Shown here piece after piece: positions 26,765 to 35,761 of a stretch of 64,000 bases of DNA (position 1 is the stretch's first letter; every line of letters begins with the position of its first letter). The notes beneath the pieces were generated by a model that was not told the origin of the DNA, did not search any database, and worked only from the letters and a program-made list of their open reading frames with translations. This DNA is from Geomonas limicola. Its GTDB lineage: Bacteria > Desulfobacterota > Desulfuromonadia > Geobacterales > Geobacteraceae. The translations under genes were made by a program, and so were the position numbers. The stretch covers positions 124,001-188,000 of the forward strand of contig NZ_BLXZ01000003.1 in the NCBI RefSeq assembly GCF_014193675.1. The letters are read 5' to 3'.

Positions 26765-26804
26765 GGCCCGTCGGGTTTAAGCTCGGCGGGCCTTTTCATT
26801 TTTT
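26765..26804 (+). terminator. terminator after glgC
   Basis: GGCCCG/CGGGCC arms extended by CG/CG pairs, followed by TTTTCATTTTTT. Confidence 0.85.
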
Positions 26805-26823
26805 AATGCTGAGCGGAGGGAAC

Positions 26824-27312
26824 GTGAGGATTCTGGTAAGACTGGCAGCGCTACTGGCAGTATGCGTCGCTTTGGGTGCCTGCGCGACCGAGCAGGGGAT
26901 GGTACGCAGCCCGGCCGCAGACTACCGGTATATCTATAAGGATTTCGACCTGCGCTACGCCTGGCGCCTGGCCCCGGTTGCCGAGGGGGTCAAGGTGGAA
27001 GGGCTCATAAAAAACGTGCGGGGGCAGCGCATGGAGAACCTCGAGGTGCGGGTGGCGCTTTTGGATAAGAACCACAAAGTGCTGGGGGAAGCACTCGCCC
27101 ACCCCCTGCCCCAGCCCATCGACAGCGACGACTTCCGCAGTTTCGAGCTGCACCTCCCGAAGGCCCAGGAACCGGGCTTGATGCTGCGCTTCATCGTCAA
27201 CTACGTCGTCTCGTCCAGCCAGGGGAGTTACTCCTGGACCAGCAACTTCACGGTTGACGCCGCCACCGGTCAGCGGCTCGGGGTGCAAAAGAGCAAGGAC
27301 CTCGACTGGTAA
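26824..27312 (+). CDS. DUF1425/YcfL-like lipoprotein
   Basis: A 162-residue exported lipoprotein. The signal peptide ends in a lipobox VALGAC with the lipidated Cys at about residue 20. The mature beta-rich domain (VKVEGLIKNVRGQRMENLEVRVALLDKNHKV) has the immunoglobulin-like pattern of YcfL/FxLYD proteins. GTG at 26824 is preferred over the ATG at 26806 because GGAGGG lies directly upstream of it. No operon partner is evident. Role unknown; likely periplasm-facing outer-membrane anchor. Confidence 0.75.
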   Translation: MRILVRLAALLAVCVALGACATEQGMVRSPAADYRYIYKDFDLRYAWRLAPVAEGVKVEGLIKNVRGQRMENLEVRVALLDKNHKVLGEALAHPLPQPIDSDDFRSFELHLPKAQEPGLMLRFIVNYVVSSSQGSYSWTSNFTVDAATGQRLGVQKSKDLDW

Positions 27313-27370
27313 CAGGGATGAACGGGATGAACCCCCTAAGCAACAGGGATTAATGGGATTAAGGGGATAA
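27313..27370. repeat. imperfect tandem AACAGGGAT repeat
   Basis: AACAGGGATGAACGGGATGAA is followed by AACAGGGATTAATGGGATTAA, two imperfect copies right after a stop codon. Within the 27313-27775 spacer the remaining parts are the terminators and REP-like element listed separately. Confidence 0.6.
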
Positions 27371-27417
27371 AGGCCCCCCCTGGTTCTGCACCATTCACTG
27401 AACCGCCACAGCCGTAC

Positions 27418-27444
27418 AAAAGGGAGCGCTCCTGACCTAAGGAC
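27418..27444 (+). terminator. terminator after the YcfL-like lipoprotein
   Basis: AAAAGGGAGCG/CGCTCCCTTTT arms. Confidence 0.8.
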
Positions 27445-27499
27445 GCTCCCTTTTCTTATTCCTCGCCACAGATCCCCCCCTCTCCTCCCCCGCAGCGGG

Positions 27500-27700
27500 C
27501 ATGGTCCCGCCGGCAGCACGTACCTGCAAGCGAAGGTTCTTCAGGTTTTCCAGGGAAAGCCGCCCCATCAGGGCCCCTCTCCCCCTGCGGGAGAGGGACA
27601 GGGTAAGGAGACAGGCGCCAGCTCACCGCATTTGGCAGCTTCACCCATCCCCTGCCCCCTCCCGTCAAGGGGGGGACGCGATTCCCCCTAAGTTCCCGGA
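27500..27700. repeat. dispersed ~180-bp repeat with REP-like core, copy 1
   Basis: Core CCCCTCTCCCCCTGCGGGAG with GAGAGGGACAGGGTAAGG at 27571-27608. Flanks shared with the copy at 48650-48800 include CCAGGGAA upstream and AGGCGCCA..TGGCAGCT..CACC downstream. Confidence 0.7.
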
Positions 27701-27706
27701 TATACG

Positions 27707-27740
27707 GAAAAAGGCCGTCCCTCCACACGGAAGGACGGCC
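27707..27740 (-). terminator. terminator of the hydroxyacid dehydrogenase operon
   Basis: Minus-strand GGCCGTCC/GGACGGCC arms followed by TTTTT. Confidence 0.85.
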
Positions 27741-27775
27741 ATCGCATTAAACGAAGAGGCGTTGCGCCTGAGAAT

Positions 27776-28531
27776 CTACTTGCTGGCCGCCTTGAAGGCC
27801 TCCATCACCTTGCGGACCTTCGCGGAGGGCTCGCCCACGGTGATGAAACCAAGCGGACGCTCGAGCTTTTTGGTGCTCAGTACCACGACCTTCCCTGCAT
27901 CGACGAACCCGGAACCCAGCCCGCCAATGCCGCTCGGGTCGAGGGCCACCTTGTCGTTGACGTCTTTCACGTAATCCACCGCCTTGGCGCCGGCCGCATA
28001 CTCGGCGTTGGCCAGCACGGTCTGCTTGATCAGGCCACGGGTCGCGCTCGCCTTGGCATCGGTGTACACGGTGATCGGGAGGTCCTTACCCCCCACTTCC
28101 TTCCAGTTCACGATCTTGCCGGTGTGGATCTCCTTGATCTGCTCCCAGGTAAGCTTGGTCACCGGGTTCGAGGGGTGCACGATGAACACCACCTCGGACT
28201 TCGAGATCACCTGCAGCTTCAGGTCGGGCAGCGGCTTCTTGAGACCGGCGGATTTGGCTGCCGCCACCGTTGCATCCAGCGAGGCCGAGGCCATGGCGGC
28301 GTCGCACGTGCCGTCGATCAGGTCGATGAGTCCCTTGCCGGCATTGCTCCTGTCGACGATGAGCTTCAGCCCGGTCGCCTTTTCCACTGCGGCCTTGTGC
28401 GGAGCCACCAGGTCGGTGACCACGCTGGCCGCCCCGTTCAACTTCACGTCCTCTGCCAGGGCTCCCTGGGCTTGGCCAAGGAGCAGCGCCGCTCCCAACG
28501 CGAGTCCCGAGACCCGGATTGCCTTGTTCAT
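27776..28531 (-). CDS. periplasmic PstS-like substrate-binding protein
   Basis: A 251-residue secreted binding protein: signal peptide to about residue 26 (ALAED cleavage region), then a PBP-like domain with the PstS pattern LNGAASVVTDLVAPHKAAVEK, a SNAGKGLIDLIDGTCDAAM loop and WEQIKEIHTGKIVNWKEVGG. No ABC permease or ATPase genes are near, so it is probably not part of a phosphate importer. It is the last gene of an operon with a triheme cytochrome and a Tat-exported flavoenzyme, so it may bind an anion related to that redox chain; this is inference. Confidence 0.85.
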   Translation of the reverse strand: MNKAIRVSGLALGAALLLGQAQGALAEDVKLNGAASVVTDLVAPHKAAVEKATGLKLIVDRSNAGKGLIDLIDGTCDAAMASASLDATVAAAKSAGLKKPLPDLKLQVISKSEVVFIVHPSNPVTKLTWEQIKEIHTGKIVNWKEVGGKDLPITVYTDAKASATRGLIKQTVLANAEYAAGAKAVDYVKDVNDKVALDPSGIGGLGSGFVDAGKVVVLSTKKLERPLGFITVGEPSAKVRKVMEAFKAASK

Positions 28532-28582
28532 GTGAGTCCTCCTGTTCAGGCTATGAGAGCCTGGGAAATTGGTGCAGTGTAC

Positions 28583-28882
28583 CTAGAGTTTGCGGTGGCA
28601 CTGGTCGCAGTCGTTGAAGACCTTGACACCGTCGTGGCAGGTAAAGCAGGCCACCTTTTGGCTGTGATTATCCATGGTGATGAGCGCCTCTTTCTTGGTG
28701 GCGAAGATGGCGCTGTGGCAATCGTTGCAGACCAGCCCCTTGGAGGCGTGCAACCTGCCGTCGAAGATCACCTTCCCCTGCCCCGCGCCTCCGTAGAGCA
28801 GTGCCTTGTCACTGGTCGCTCCGGCCACTCCGGCAAGAAGGGCCAGCCCTGCCAGCACCAGGCTTACGGTCGATAGTTTCAT
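28583..28882 (-). CDS. periplasmic triheme c-type cytochrome
   Basis: A 99-residue exported cytochrome. Signal peptide of about 22 residues (SLVLAGLALLAGVAGA). Three CxxCH sites: CNDCH, CFTCH and CDQCH. Extra His in GRLHASKG and DNHSQK could act as distal ligands. Size and motif count fit the small c7/c3-like periplasmic cytochromes of Geobacter. It lies 82 nt after the flavoenzyme and 51 nt before the binding protein, all on the minus strand, so it is the natural electron acceptor of the flavoenzyme. Confidence 0.9.
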   Translation of the reverse strand: MKLSTVSLVLAGLALLAGVAGATSDKALLYGGAGQGKVIFDGRLHASKGLVCNDCHSAIFATKKEALITMDNHSQKVACFTCHDGVKVFNDCDQCHRKL

Positions 28883-28964
28883 GTTCTCTCCATCCCCAGC
28901 AAAGCGGCGGGAGCGCAGCCGGTTAGGCCTGCCCCGCCGCCTCAGGGGTACGTGGTAGTGGTCC

Positions 28965-30185
28965 CTAGGCGATGATGCTCCGGCTCACCTTCTTGACGTC
29001 GGCGGTACCGGTCAGGATCATGGCCACCAGGAGCTCCTCGTGCATCTTCTTGAGGGTCATGGCGACACCCTCGGCTCCCCCCCCCACCGAGCCGCGCAGC
29101 AGCGGGCGCCCCACCAGCACGGCGTCGGCACCCAGGGCGAGCATCTTCAGGACGTCGGCACCGTAGCGCACCCCGCCGTCGACGAAGATCACCAGGCGCC
29201 CCTTCACCTTGTCGGCAATCTCCGGGAGCACCTGCGCGGTGCCCGGGGTGTGGTCCAACACGCGACCACCGTGGTTGGAGACCACGATGCCGGCAGCACC
29301 CACCTCGACGGCCGCCAGGGCCTCCTCGGGGGTCATGATCCCCTTGATGATGAAGGGGAGCTTGGTGGACTTGGCGATCTCGCGGAGCTGCTTCAGGCTC
29401 TTGGGCTCCACGGTTTTGCCCGGCAGGGCACGGTTGGCGCGGCCGGCCGAGTCGATGTCGATGGCGAAGAAGGGGGCGCCGGTCCGCTCGATCAGGCGGA
29501 TGCGCTCGATGATCTCGGCCTGGGTGCGCGGCTTGATCTGCGCCGCCGCCTGCCCGCGGTACTTGGCCACCGTCTTCAGGCGGGTCTCGTACACGGAGAG
29601 CGGGTCACCGATGCCGTCGGCCGCGAAGCCGATGGTGCCGACGCTCGCGCAGCCGCCGATGATCCCCTCGGCGTACTCCTCCTCGCTCACCTTCCCCCCC
29701 AGCCCCATGTTGTAGGTCACCCCGCCGGTGATCCCGGAGAGGATCGGCATCGAGAGCTTGGCGCCGAACAGGGTCAGGGTGGTGTCGGGCTTTTTCACCT
29801 CGTGGAAGGTCTTCATCTTCAGATCGTACTTGGCGAGCGCCTCCAGGTTGTTGCGGAAGGCCTTGCCGGAGTCGAGCCCCCCCATGCCCGGGACCTCGCC
29901 GGAACAGGCGACGCCGTTACACTCCGGGCAGACCCGGCAGCGCGGGTACATCTTCTCGCGGCAGCTCTTCAGCACGTCGGAGAGTTTCTTGGTGCTGCCA
30001 CCCGCCGCGGCAGCCGAGGCGGCCTTGGCCTCCTTCTTCGCCTCCTCGGCTGCCTGCGCCTCGCGGCGCCCCACCGCCTGAACGGCGAGCACGCTGGCGC
30101 CTACCACGGCGGCGGTTTTCATGAAATTACGGCGGCTAAACCCGGCCCCTTCCTGCTCGACCGCTTCGATGAATTCTTCAGACAT
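28965..30185 (-). CDS. Tat-exported FMN-dependent alpha-hydroxyacid dehydrogenase with Cys cluster
   Basis: Oxidises an L-2-hydroxyacid (lactate- or glycolate-like) using FMN. 406 residues. The N-terminus carries a twin-arginine signal FSRRNFMKTAA near residue 17, then an Ala/Lys linker. A Cys cluster of about 68-95 (CREKMYPRCRVC, CNGVAC) could hold a metal or Fe-S centre. The family TIM barrel follows, with PILSGITGGV, the catalytic SNHGGRVLDHTPG near 300 and DGGVRYGADVLKML, VGRPLLR. The ATG at 30185 has GGAGGAGAAACC upstream. First gene of a three-gene operon with a cytochrome c. Periplasmic location of this family is unusual. Confidence 0.85.
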   Translation of the reverse strand: MSEEFIEAVEQEGAGFSRRNFMKTAAVVGASVLAVQAVGRREAQAAEEAKKEAKAASAAAAGGSTKKLSDVLKSCREKMYPRCRVCPECNGVACSGEVPGMGGLDSGKAFRNNLEALAKYDLKMKTFHEVKKPDTTLTLFGAKLSMPILSGITGGVTYNMGLGGKVSEEEYAEGIIGGCASVGTIGFAADGIGDPLSVYETRLKTVAKYRGQAAAQIKPRTQAEIIERIRLIERTGAPFFAIDIDSAGRANRALPGKTVEPKSLKQLREIAKSTKLPFIIKGIMTPEEALAAVEVGAAGIVVSNHGGRVLDHTPGTAQVLPEIADKVKGRLVIFVDGGVRYGADVLKMLALGADAVLVGRPLLRGSVGGGAEGVAMTLKKMHEELLVAMILTGTADVKKVSRSIIA

Positions 30186-30584
30186 TGGTTTCTCCTCCTG
30201 CAGTTTGGTAACCGGGCACGCGTCACGCACCAGGCTCAGCCCTGGGAAGTGCGACACGCCGGTGTCTCTTCGGTAGTTTGGGTATAGCCCGTATCGTGCG
30301 GCAGGGGAAGGAACTGGCGGCGAATGGTGTGAATCGGGGGATGAATGGCAGAAATCGGGATTGAATGGCAGGGTGTCGCAATGAGGGAAGCTGGAGTCGC
30401 CGGTGGAGGAAACTCAGCGCAAGTCTTACTCGCGCGCTCCAGGCGGGATTGCGGCCGGCGTGGCTTTAGGTCGGTAGCGGCACAAACCGGGAACGCTGGA
30501 GCGTCATCTGAGAATTTCTCAACGCGAAAGCGTGGGAATGGGTACGGGGAAAACCGGGGAGAACCGCCGCAGCACTCAGGCGGG
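30186..30584. other. 400-bp spacer with short tandem repeat
   Basis: About two and a half copies of a 20-bp unit (GAATGGTGTGAATCGGGGG / GAATGGCAGAAATCGGGA) lie at 30321-30371. No gene is seen. It must contain the promoter of the hydroxyacid dehydrogenase operon, but no convincing boxes were found. Confidence 0.45.
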
Positions 30585-31355
30585 CTAGTTACTGAGAATC
30601 AGGCGCTGTTTGAGGTCTTTGGCATGGTAGCGGCTCACCAGCACCTCGCTTTTTTGCCGATCGTTCAGGACCAGTTTGCAGCTGCCGTTGAACCAGGGGA
30701 TGATCTCGATGATCCGGCTCAGGTTCACCAGGGAGTTGCGGTGCACCCGGGCAAAGGAGTAGGGCTCCAGGATCGCCTCCAGCGTGGTGAGGGTGCTCTT
30801 CGCAAAGAAGACGCCGTTGGCGGTGTGCACCTCGGCCTCCCCTTCCAGCGCCCTGATGAAAACGATCTGCTCCGGGGCGACCGGGATGAGCTTGTCCCCC
30901 TGGTGCACCAGGACCCGCTTCACCTCACCCTTGTCGGCGCCCAATGGGGGCTCGGACGCCTCGGGGACCGGCAGCCCCCCCCTGCGCAACCGCAACAGCT
31001 CGGCCGCCTTGCGCACCGCGCGCGCCACCCGATCTTCGGTGAACGGTTTCAGGAGGTAGTCGAGCGCCTCCACGTTGAAGGCCTGCACCGCGAACTCCTC
31101 GAAGGCCGTGGCGAACACGATGAGCGGCGGCTCGGGGAGCGCCCGGATGATCTCGGCCAGCTCGATCCCGTTCAAACCCGGCATCTGGATGTCCAGGAAG
31201 ATGAGCTGGGGGCGGGTCTCCCGGATCCCCTGCAACCCTTGCGAGGGGGTCCCGGCCTCGCCCAGGATGGTCACCTCGCCCAACTCCTCCAGGAGAAAGC
31301 GCAGCTCGCGCCGGGTGGGTGCCTCGTCGTCGATCAGGTAGGTCGTGATGCTCAT
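30585..31355 (-). CDS. LytTR-family response regulator
   Basis: 256 residues. Receiver with acidic D9-D10, phospho-acceptor D55 (LIFLDIQMPGLNG) and Lys in DYLLKPFTED near 105. A LytTR DNA-binding domain follows from about residue 150 (KLIPVAPEQIVFIRALEGEAEVHT, ARVHRNSLVNLSRI). Its start overlaps the sensor kinase stop by 4 nt (ATGA), so translation is coupled. LytTR regulators bind direct repeats and often control transporters or exopolymers; the target here is unknown. Confidence 0.93.
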   Translation of the reverse strand: MSITTYLIDDEAPTRRELRFLLEELGEVTILGEAGTPSQGLQGIRETRPQLIFLDIQMPGLNGIELAEIIRALPEPPLIVFATAFEEFAVQAFNVEALDYLLKPFTEDRVARAVRKAAELLRLRRGGLPVPEASEPPLGADKGEVKRVLVHQGDKLIPVAPEQIVFIRALEGEAEVHTANGVFFAKSTLTTLEAILEPYSFARVHRNSLVNLSRIIEIIPWFNGSCKLVLNDRQKSEVLVSRYHAKDLKQRLILSN

Positions 31356-33055
31356 GCCGCCACCGGTACCGAGAAGCTCACCGTGGTACCGCCCCCCGGC
31401 GTGCTCTCGATGGTCAGGGCCCGGTCCTTGCCGTAGAGCGTGGTGAGCCGTCCATTTACGTTTTTAAGCGCGAGCCCGAGCCCGGCGGAGGGGATCCGGG
31501 CACCGTCGGAAAGCAGGGCCGCCAGGCGCTCCGGCGGGATCCCCACCCCGTCGTCCTCGACGCTGATCAAAAGCTCGTCCGCCTCGCGCCGGGCCGCGAT
31601 CCGGATCACCCCGCCCCCTTCCCGCGGCAGGATGCCGTGGCGCACCCCGTTTTCCACCAGGGGCTGCAGGATGAGCGAGGGCACCTTGCAGGTGAGCGCC
31701 GGCTCGTCGATCTGGTACACGATGGAGAGCCTCTCCTCGAAGCGTGCCTTCTCGATGGCGAGGTAGGCCTCGCAGTGCTCCAGCTCGAGCGACAGGGGGA
31801 CCTGGGCTGCCGTGGGGCTTATGTTCTTGCGGAAGAACTCGGCGAGCTTCACCAAAAGTCCCGAGGCGGTGCGCGGGTCGGTGCGGGTGTAGCTTATGAT
31901 GGTCGAGATGGCGTTGAACAGAAAGTGCGGGTTGATCTGGGCCTGCAGCGCCTTGATCTCCGCCTCGGCCACCAGTTTGCGCTGCAGCTCGATCTCGCCC
32001 AGTTCCAGCTGGTTTGAAAAAAGGTGAGAGAGCCCATGGGCGAGTTCCAGGTCGAGCCGGCTCATGGCGTGCTCGCGCACCCGGTAGAGCACCATCACCG
32101 AGTTCCCTTTCTCTCCCACGATGAGCGGCACGGCGATGGCGCTGCGCAGCCGGCTCTCCCGGGTAGGGTAGCCGACCTCGTCGATGTCGCGGGCCGTCAC
32201 GACCGCGCCGCTCTCCAGCGCCCGGCGCACCACCAGCGGGGCGCTGACGTCGCCGGAGCGGTGCCGCTCGCCGTCGACCCCCTCGTGGGCCAAGAGCCCC
32301 TGGTCACCGAAAAAGGCCACGGCATCGAGCCCGGTCAGCTCCCGGATGATGCACGCCGCGGCGCCGGCGGATTCCGCGGTGAGACCGTGGCGCAGGAAGG
32401 GGAGCGTCCGGAAAGCGATGTTGAGCGTGGTCTGGGCCTGCTGCGCCATGGCACGGTCCTGGTCGCGCACCACCGAGGCGATCACCTCCATGAGCACCGC
32501 CACACCGAAGGCGTTGGCCAAAATGCTGGGGAGCCCGATGGTCTGCACCACGTACTGTCCCGCCTCGGGAGGGTGCGCCAGAAAGAGGATCAGCACCATC
32601 TTGAGCGACTCGGCGAGCATCCCGAGCCCGAAGGCGATGAGCGAATCGAAGCTGCGGCACTTTACGCTGCGGTAGACGAGCCCGGCCAGGAGCCCGCTCA
32701 ACGGGGTGGCGATGGCACAGGAGAGCGAGGTCACCCCGCCCAGGTCGTAGAAGTAGCGGTGCCACCCGGCGATGAGCCCCGCGGCGAGCCCTACCAGGGG
32801 ACCGCCCAGGATGCCGCCGATCACCACGGGGACCGTGCGCAGGTTGGCGATGGCACCGTGCATGGGAAAACCGCAGTAGGTGGCGAAGATACCGGCCACA
32901 CCGAAGAACACCGCGTGCCCCACCTTCTCGCGCAGCGTGGCGCGCCCGGTCAGCAGGCGCCGAAACGGCTCGAAGCGGAGCATGAGGAAAAAGAGCACCG
33001 CCAAGAACCCGAGGCGTTCCAGGAGATCGACGGCAAGTCCGATGGTTTCGTTCAT
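31352..33055 (-). CDS. LytS-type sensor histidine kinase
   Basis: 567 residues. N-terminal 5TM-LYT sensor (residues 1-200; GFPMHGAIANLRTVPVVIGG and GPLVGLAAGLIAGWHRY), a GAF-like domain (about 220-350), a His_kinase dimerisation motif with NPHFLFNAISTI near 400, and the ATPase domain (PLVENGVRHGI, GVGIPPERL, GLGLALKNVNGRL). The ATG at 33055 was chosen as the first plausible start before the TM region; it has no clear SD, so the start is less certain. Pairs with the LytTR regulator. The spacer upstream to 33505 shows no other gene. Confidence 0.9.
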   Translation of the reverse strand: MNETIGLAVDLLERLGFLAVLFFLMLRFEPFRRLLTGRATLREKVGHAVFFGVAGIFATYCGFPMHGAIANLRTVPVVIGGILGGPLVGLAAGLIAGWHRYFYDLGGVTSLSCAIATPLSGLLAGLVYRSVKCRSFDSLIAFGLGMLAESLKMVLILFLAHPPEAGQYVVQTIGLPSILANAFGVAVLMEVIASVVRDQDRAMAQQAQTTLNIAFRTLPFLRHGLTAESAGAAACIIRELTGLDAVAFFGDQGLLAHEGVDGERHRSGDVSAPLVVRRALESGAVVTARDIDEVGYPTRESRLRSAIAVPLIVGEKGNSVMVLYRVREHAMSRLDLELAHGLSHLFSNQLELGEIELQRKLVAEAEIKALQAQINPHFLFNAISTIISYTRTDPRTASGLLVKLAEFFRKNISPTAAQVPLSLELEHCEAYLAIEKARFEERLSIVYQIDEPALTCKVPSLILQPLVENGVRHGILPREGGGVIRIAARREADELLISVEDDGVGIPPERLAALLSDGARIPSAGLGLALKNVNGRLTTLYGKDRALTIESTPGGGTTVSFSVPVAA

Positions 33056-33505
33056 GACAGGTACCGTGAGGCGGGTGGGAGATCGGGGAATGCCGGGAAA
33101 CAGGCCGGACGCTGACGAGGCCCGACTATACACCTAATGAAGAACTACGTCAAACCGCACCCTCGCATTCTTGGGCAACCTGGTACACAACGAGCTCTTC
33201 ACGCCACTGAAGTAGGCCGCACGACTCTTGGTCTGAATTCCATTTCCCGTCGACAGATATTCTCAGCAGCGCAGCTACCACTGTCACAGGCATGAGGGGT
33301 TTTCCCTTACTGCACAATGAACGCGGTTTTCCTTCTCTACCAGCAGGTTATCCGGACCCAAATACTCCTAAAGTTTTTGACAACGTCGTCGATACGACTA
33401 CAAGTTCCACTGCTTTTGTCGGACCAAACCGGTGCAACTTCCTCGAGGAACTCCGAAAACAGTTGGTTCCATTACACGCAGGTCATGCGTAGCAGCGAGG
33501 TAAAC
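33056..33505. other. 450-bp divergent spacer
   Basis: Between the LytS-like kinase and the chemotaxis receptor. It must hold promoters for both directions. No repeat, RNA or convincing promoter was recognised; short open frames here have no ribosome-binding site. Confidence 0.4.
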
Positions 33506-35125
33506 ATGAAAAATCTCAGCATCGGTACACGTCTTTTCGCAGGGTTCACCTTAATTTCCCTCATCTTGGTGATCGTGATTGCCACCGGCGTCAAGAGCCT
33601 CTCCAACAGCTCCGATCAACTTGACAACGTGAACCGGGTCAGCGATCTCAGCTCCGCTGCCGCAAGCGTGATGCTGGGGGTCCGCGAGGTGAACGAGTCA
33701 CTCAAGTCGCTGTTTCTGGCTGAGACGCAGGCCGACCGGGACCAGCTCGCCAGCCGCGTCGAGAAGAGCCGCGCCCGTTACCGGGAGTCGCTGGCCTTGC
33801 TGCAGAAGAAAACCAAGACCCCGGAAGGGAAGCGGCTGCTGGGTGAGCTGCTCGCCTCCCTCAAAACCGCAGTCGAGGTCAACGACCGCATCAAGGCCGC
33901 GGCCGACGCCGGCGACCCCATGAAGTACCGAGAAATCATGAAAGCCGAAGGGGAACCTGCCGAGCAGAAATGCAGCGATGCGGCGAACGCGCTCATGCAA
34001 TATTTCTCCAAGCGCGTGGACCTGAGGGTGAAAGAGGCCAAGGATGCCGGCCAGAGTGCCTCCGTGTTCATGATCGGCTTCGGTTTGGTAGCCCTCATTC
34101 TCAGTCTGGTTATCTCGCTCACCATAGTCCGCGGGATTCGGAAACCGCTCAACGAATTGCTCGATTCCATAACGGCTATCGCGGGAGGTGACCTGACCCG
34201 CCGGGTCGGCTACCAGAGCAAAGACGAGTTGGGGCAACTAAGCGAGCACTTCAACGCGTTCGCCGCCAAGCTGCAGCAGATCATGGTGCAGTTGGGTGGT
34301 GAAGCCTGCCGGGTCGCCTCGGCCTCCACCGAACTCAGGAGCACGGCGCACCAGATGGCGGCAGGAACCGAAGAGGTGGTAGCCCAGGCCGGAACGGTGG
34401 CAACCGCCGGCGAGGAAATGGCGGCGACCTCCAGCGACATCGCCCAGAACTGCCACCTGGCTGCCGAAGGGGCCCAGCGTGCCAACCAGGCTGCCGTGGA
34501 AGGCTCGGGCGTCGTGCAGGCGACGGTCAGGGTCATGGGGCTCATCGCCGAACGGGTGCAGGGCGCGGCCCAGACCGTGGAATCGCTTGGTTCCCGTTCC
34601 GACCAGATCGGCGCCATCGTCGGGACCATCGAGGACATCGCCGACCAGACCAACCTTCTCGCCCTTAACGCGGCCATCGAGGCAGCGCGCGCCGGCGAGC
34701 AGGGACGCGGCTTTGCCGTGGTGGCCGACGAGGTGCGGGCCCTGGCCGAGCGCACCACCCGGGCCACCAAGGAGATCTCCGAGATGATCCGCACCATCCA
34801 GCTGGAGACCAGGAGCGCGGTCTCCGCGATGGAGGAAGGAAACCGCGAGGTGGAGCGCGGCACCCAGGAAGCCGCCCGTTCCGGCCAGGCCCTGGAGGAC
34901 ATCCTCGAGCAGATCAACGCGGTTACCCTGCAGGCCCAGCAGATAGCGACCGCCGCCGAGCAGCAGACCGCCACCACCAGCGAGATCAGCAGCAACATGA
35001 TGCAGATCACCGACATCGTGCAGCGTGCGGCGCAGGGAGCGGGAGAAACCGCCCAGGCCGCACAGGGGTTGTCCGTCATGTCCGAGGAGCTCCAGGGGAT
35101 CGTGAGCCAGTTCAAGGTCGCCTGA
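33506..35125 (+). CDS. methyl-accepting chemotaxis protein
   Basis: Chemoreceptor that modulates CheA through CheW. 539 residues: TM1 (about 11-31), a four-helix-bundle sensor of about 150 residues ([23 protein letters not shown]), TM2 (about 188-208), HAMP, then the cytoplasmic coiled coil with hairpin tip [23 protein letters not shown] and Gln/Glu methylation regions. AGGTAAAC before the ATG at 33506 fixes the start; the upstream reading frame is spurious. It is monocistronic with a terminator. The ligand is unknown. Confidence 0.93.
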   Translation: MKNLSIGTRLFAGFTLISLILVIVIATGVKSLSNSSDQLDNVNRVSDLSSAAASVMLGVREVNESLKSLFLAETQADRDQLASRVEKSRARYRESLALLQKKTKTPEGKRLLGELLASLKTAVEVNDRIKAAADAGDPMKYREIMKAEGEPAEQKCSDAANALMQYFSKRVDLRVKEAKDAGQSASVFMIGFGLVALILSLVISLTIVRGIRKPLNELLDSITAIAGGDLTRRVGYQSKDELGQLSEHFNAFAAKLQQIMVQLGGEACRVASASTELRSTAHQMAAGTEEVVAQAGTVATAGEEMAATSSDIAQNCHLAAEGAQRANQAAVEGSGVVQATVRVMGLIAERVQGAAQTVESLGSRSDQIGAIVGTIEDIADQTNLLALNAAIEAARAGEQGRGFAVVADEVRALAERTTRATKEISEMIRTIQLETRSAVSAMEEGNREVERGTQEAARSGQALEDILEQINAVTLQAQQIATAAEQQTATTSEISSNMMQITDIVQRAAQGAGETAQAAQGLSVMSEELQGIVSQFKVA

Positions 35126-35145
35126 TCCAGTTTTCCTTCCACGTC

Positions 35146-35189
35146 AAAAAGCCGCGGCGCCCGAAGTATCCGGTGTCCGCGGCTTTTTG
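35146..35189 (+). terminator. terminator after the chemoreceptor
   Basis: AAAAGCCGCGG/CCGCGGCTTTTT arms with a 19-nt loop. Confidence 0.85.
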
Positions 35190-35387
35190 CTGCCCCCATG
35201 TTTTTCCCGACAACTGCCCCTACCCTTTTCCCGACGCTCCTGCCATGGTAGGCCGGTAGCGCCAGCCGCCCGGAGAGGATTTCCGGTCCTCAGCAGGTCC
35301 CGGAGCAGGCGCTAGAGCGATCATTCTCGGTCGGGATCGCGGGTGATCCGGACCAAGCCCATACCAACAGGAGAAAAGGAGAGATCA

Positions 35388-35759
35388 ATGACGATTCCGG
35401 AGACCTTGCAGGAGATCATGAAGCAGGACGGCGTGGTGGCCATCGCCACCTTGGGAAGCGAGGGGCCGCACCTGGTGAACACCTGGAACAGCTACCTGCG
35501 GGTGAGCGAGGGGAAACTTCTGATCCCGGCGGGGTACCTGCACAAGACCGAGGCGAACGTGGCCCACAACCCCGAGGTGCTGATCACCCTGGGAAGCAGC
35601 AAGGTGAAGGGGTTGCACGGCCCGGGAGCCGGTTTCCTCATCAAGGGTAAGGCCGAGTTCCTTTTCTCGGGTCCCGAGTTCGACCTCCTGAAGGAGAAGT
35701 TCTCCTGGCTTAGGGCCGCCCTCGTCGTCACCCCGACCGAGATCACCCAGACCTGGTAG
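35388..35759 (+). CDS. pyridoxamine 5'-phosphate oxidase-like flavin split-barrel protein
   Basis: A 123-residue single-domain FMN-binding split barrel. It shows the usual pattern: GVVAIATLGSEGPHLVNTWNSYL at the start, LLIPAGYLHKTEANVAHNPEV in the middle and GFLIKGKAEFLFSG. Such small proteins bind FMN, heme or F420. AAAGGAGAG before the ATG decides the start. It converges on the CHASE2 cyclase gene, 2 nt apart at their 3' ends, with no terminator seen between them. Confidence 0.8.
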   Translation: MTIPETLQEIMKQDGVVAIATLGSEGPHLVNTWNSYLRVSEGKLLIPAGYLHKTEANVAHNPEVLITLGSSKVKGLHGPGAGFLIKGKAEFLFSGPEFDLLKEKFSWLRAALVVTPTEITQTW

Positions 35760-35761
35760 GG

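Noticed and set aside
33292..33492. Small open frame upstream of the chemoreceptor (66 codons)
   Set aside because: No SD, no domain, and overlaps the presumed promoter leader.
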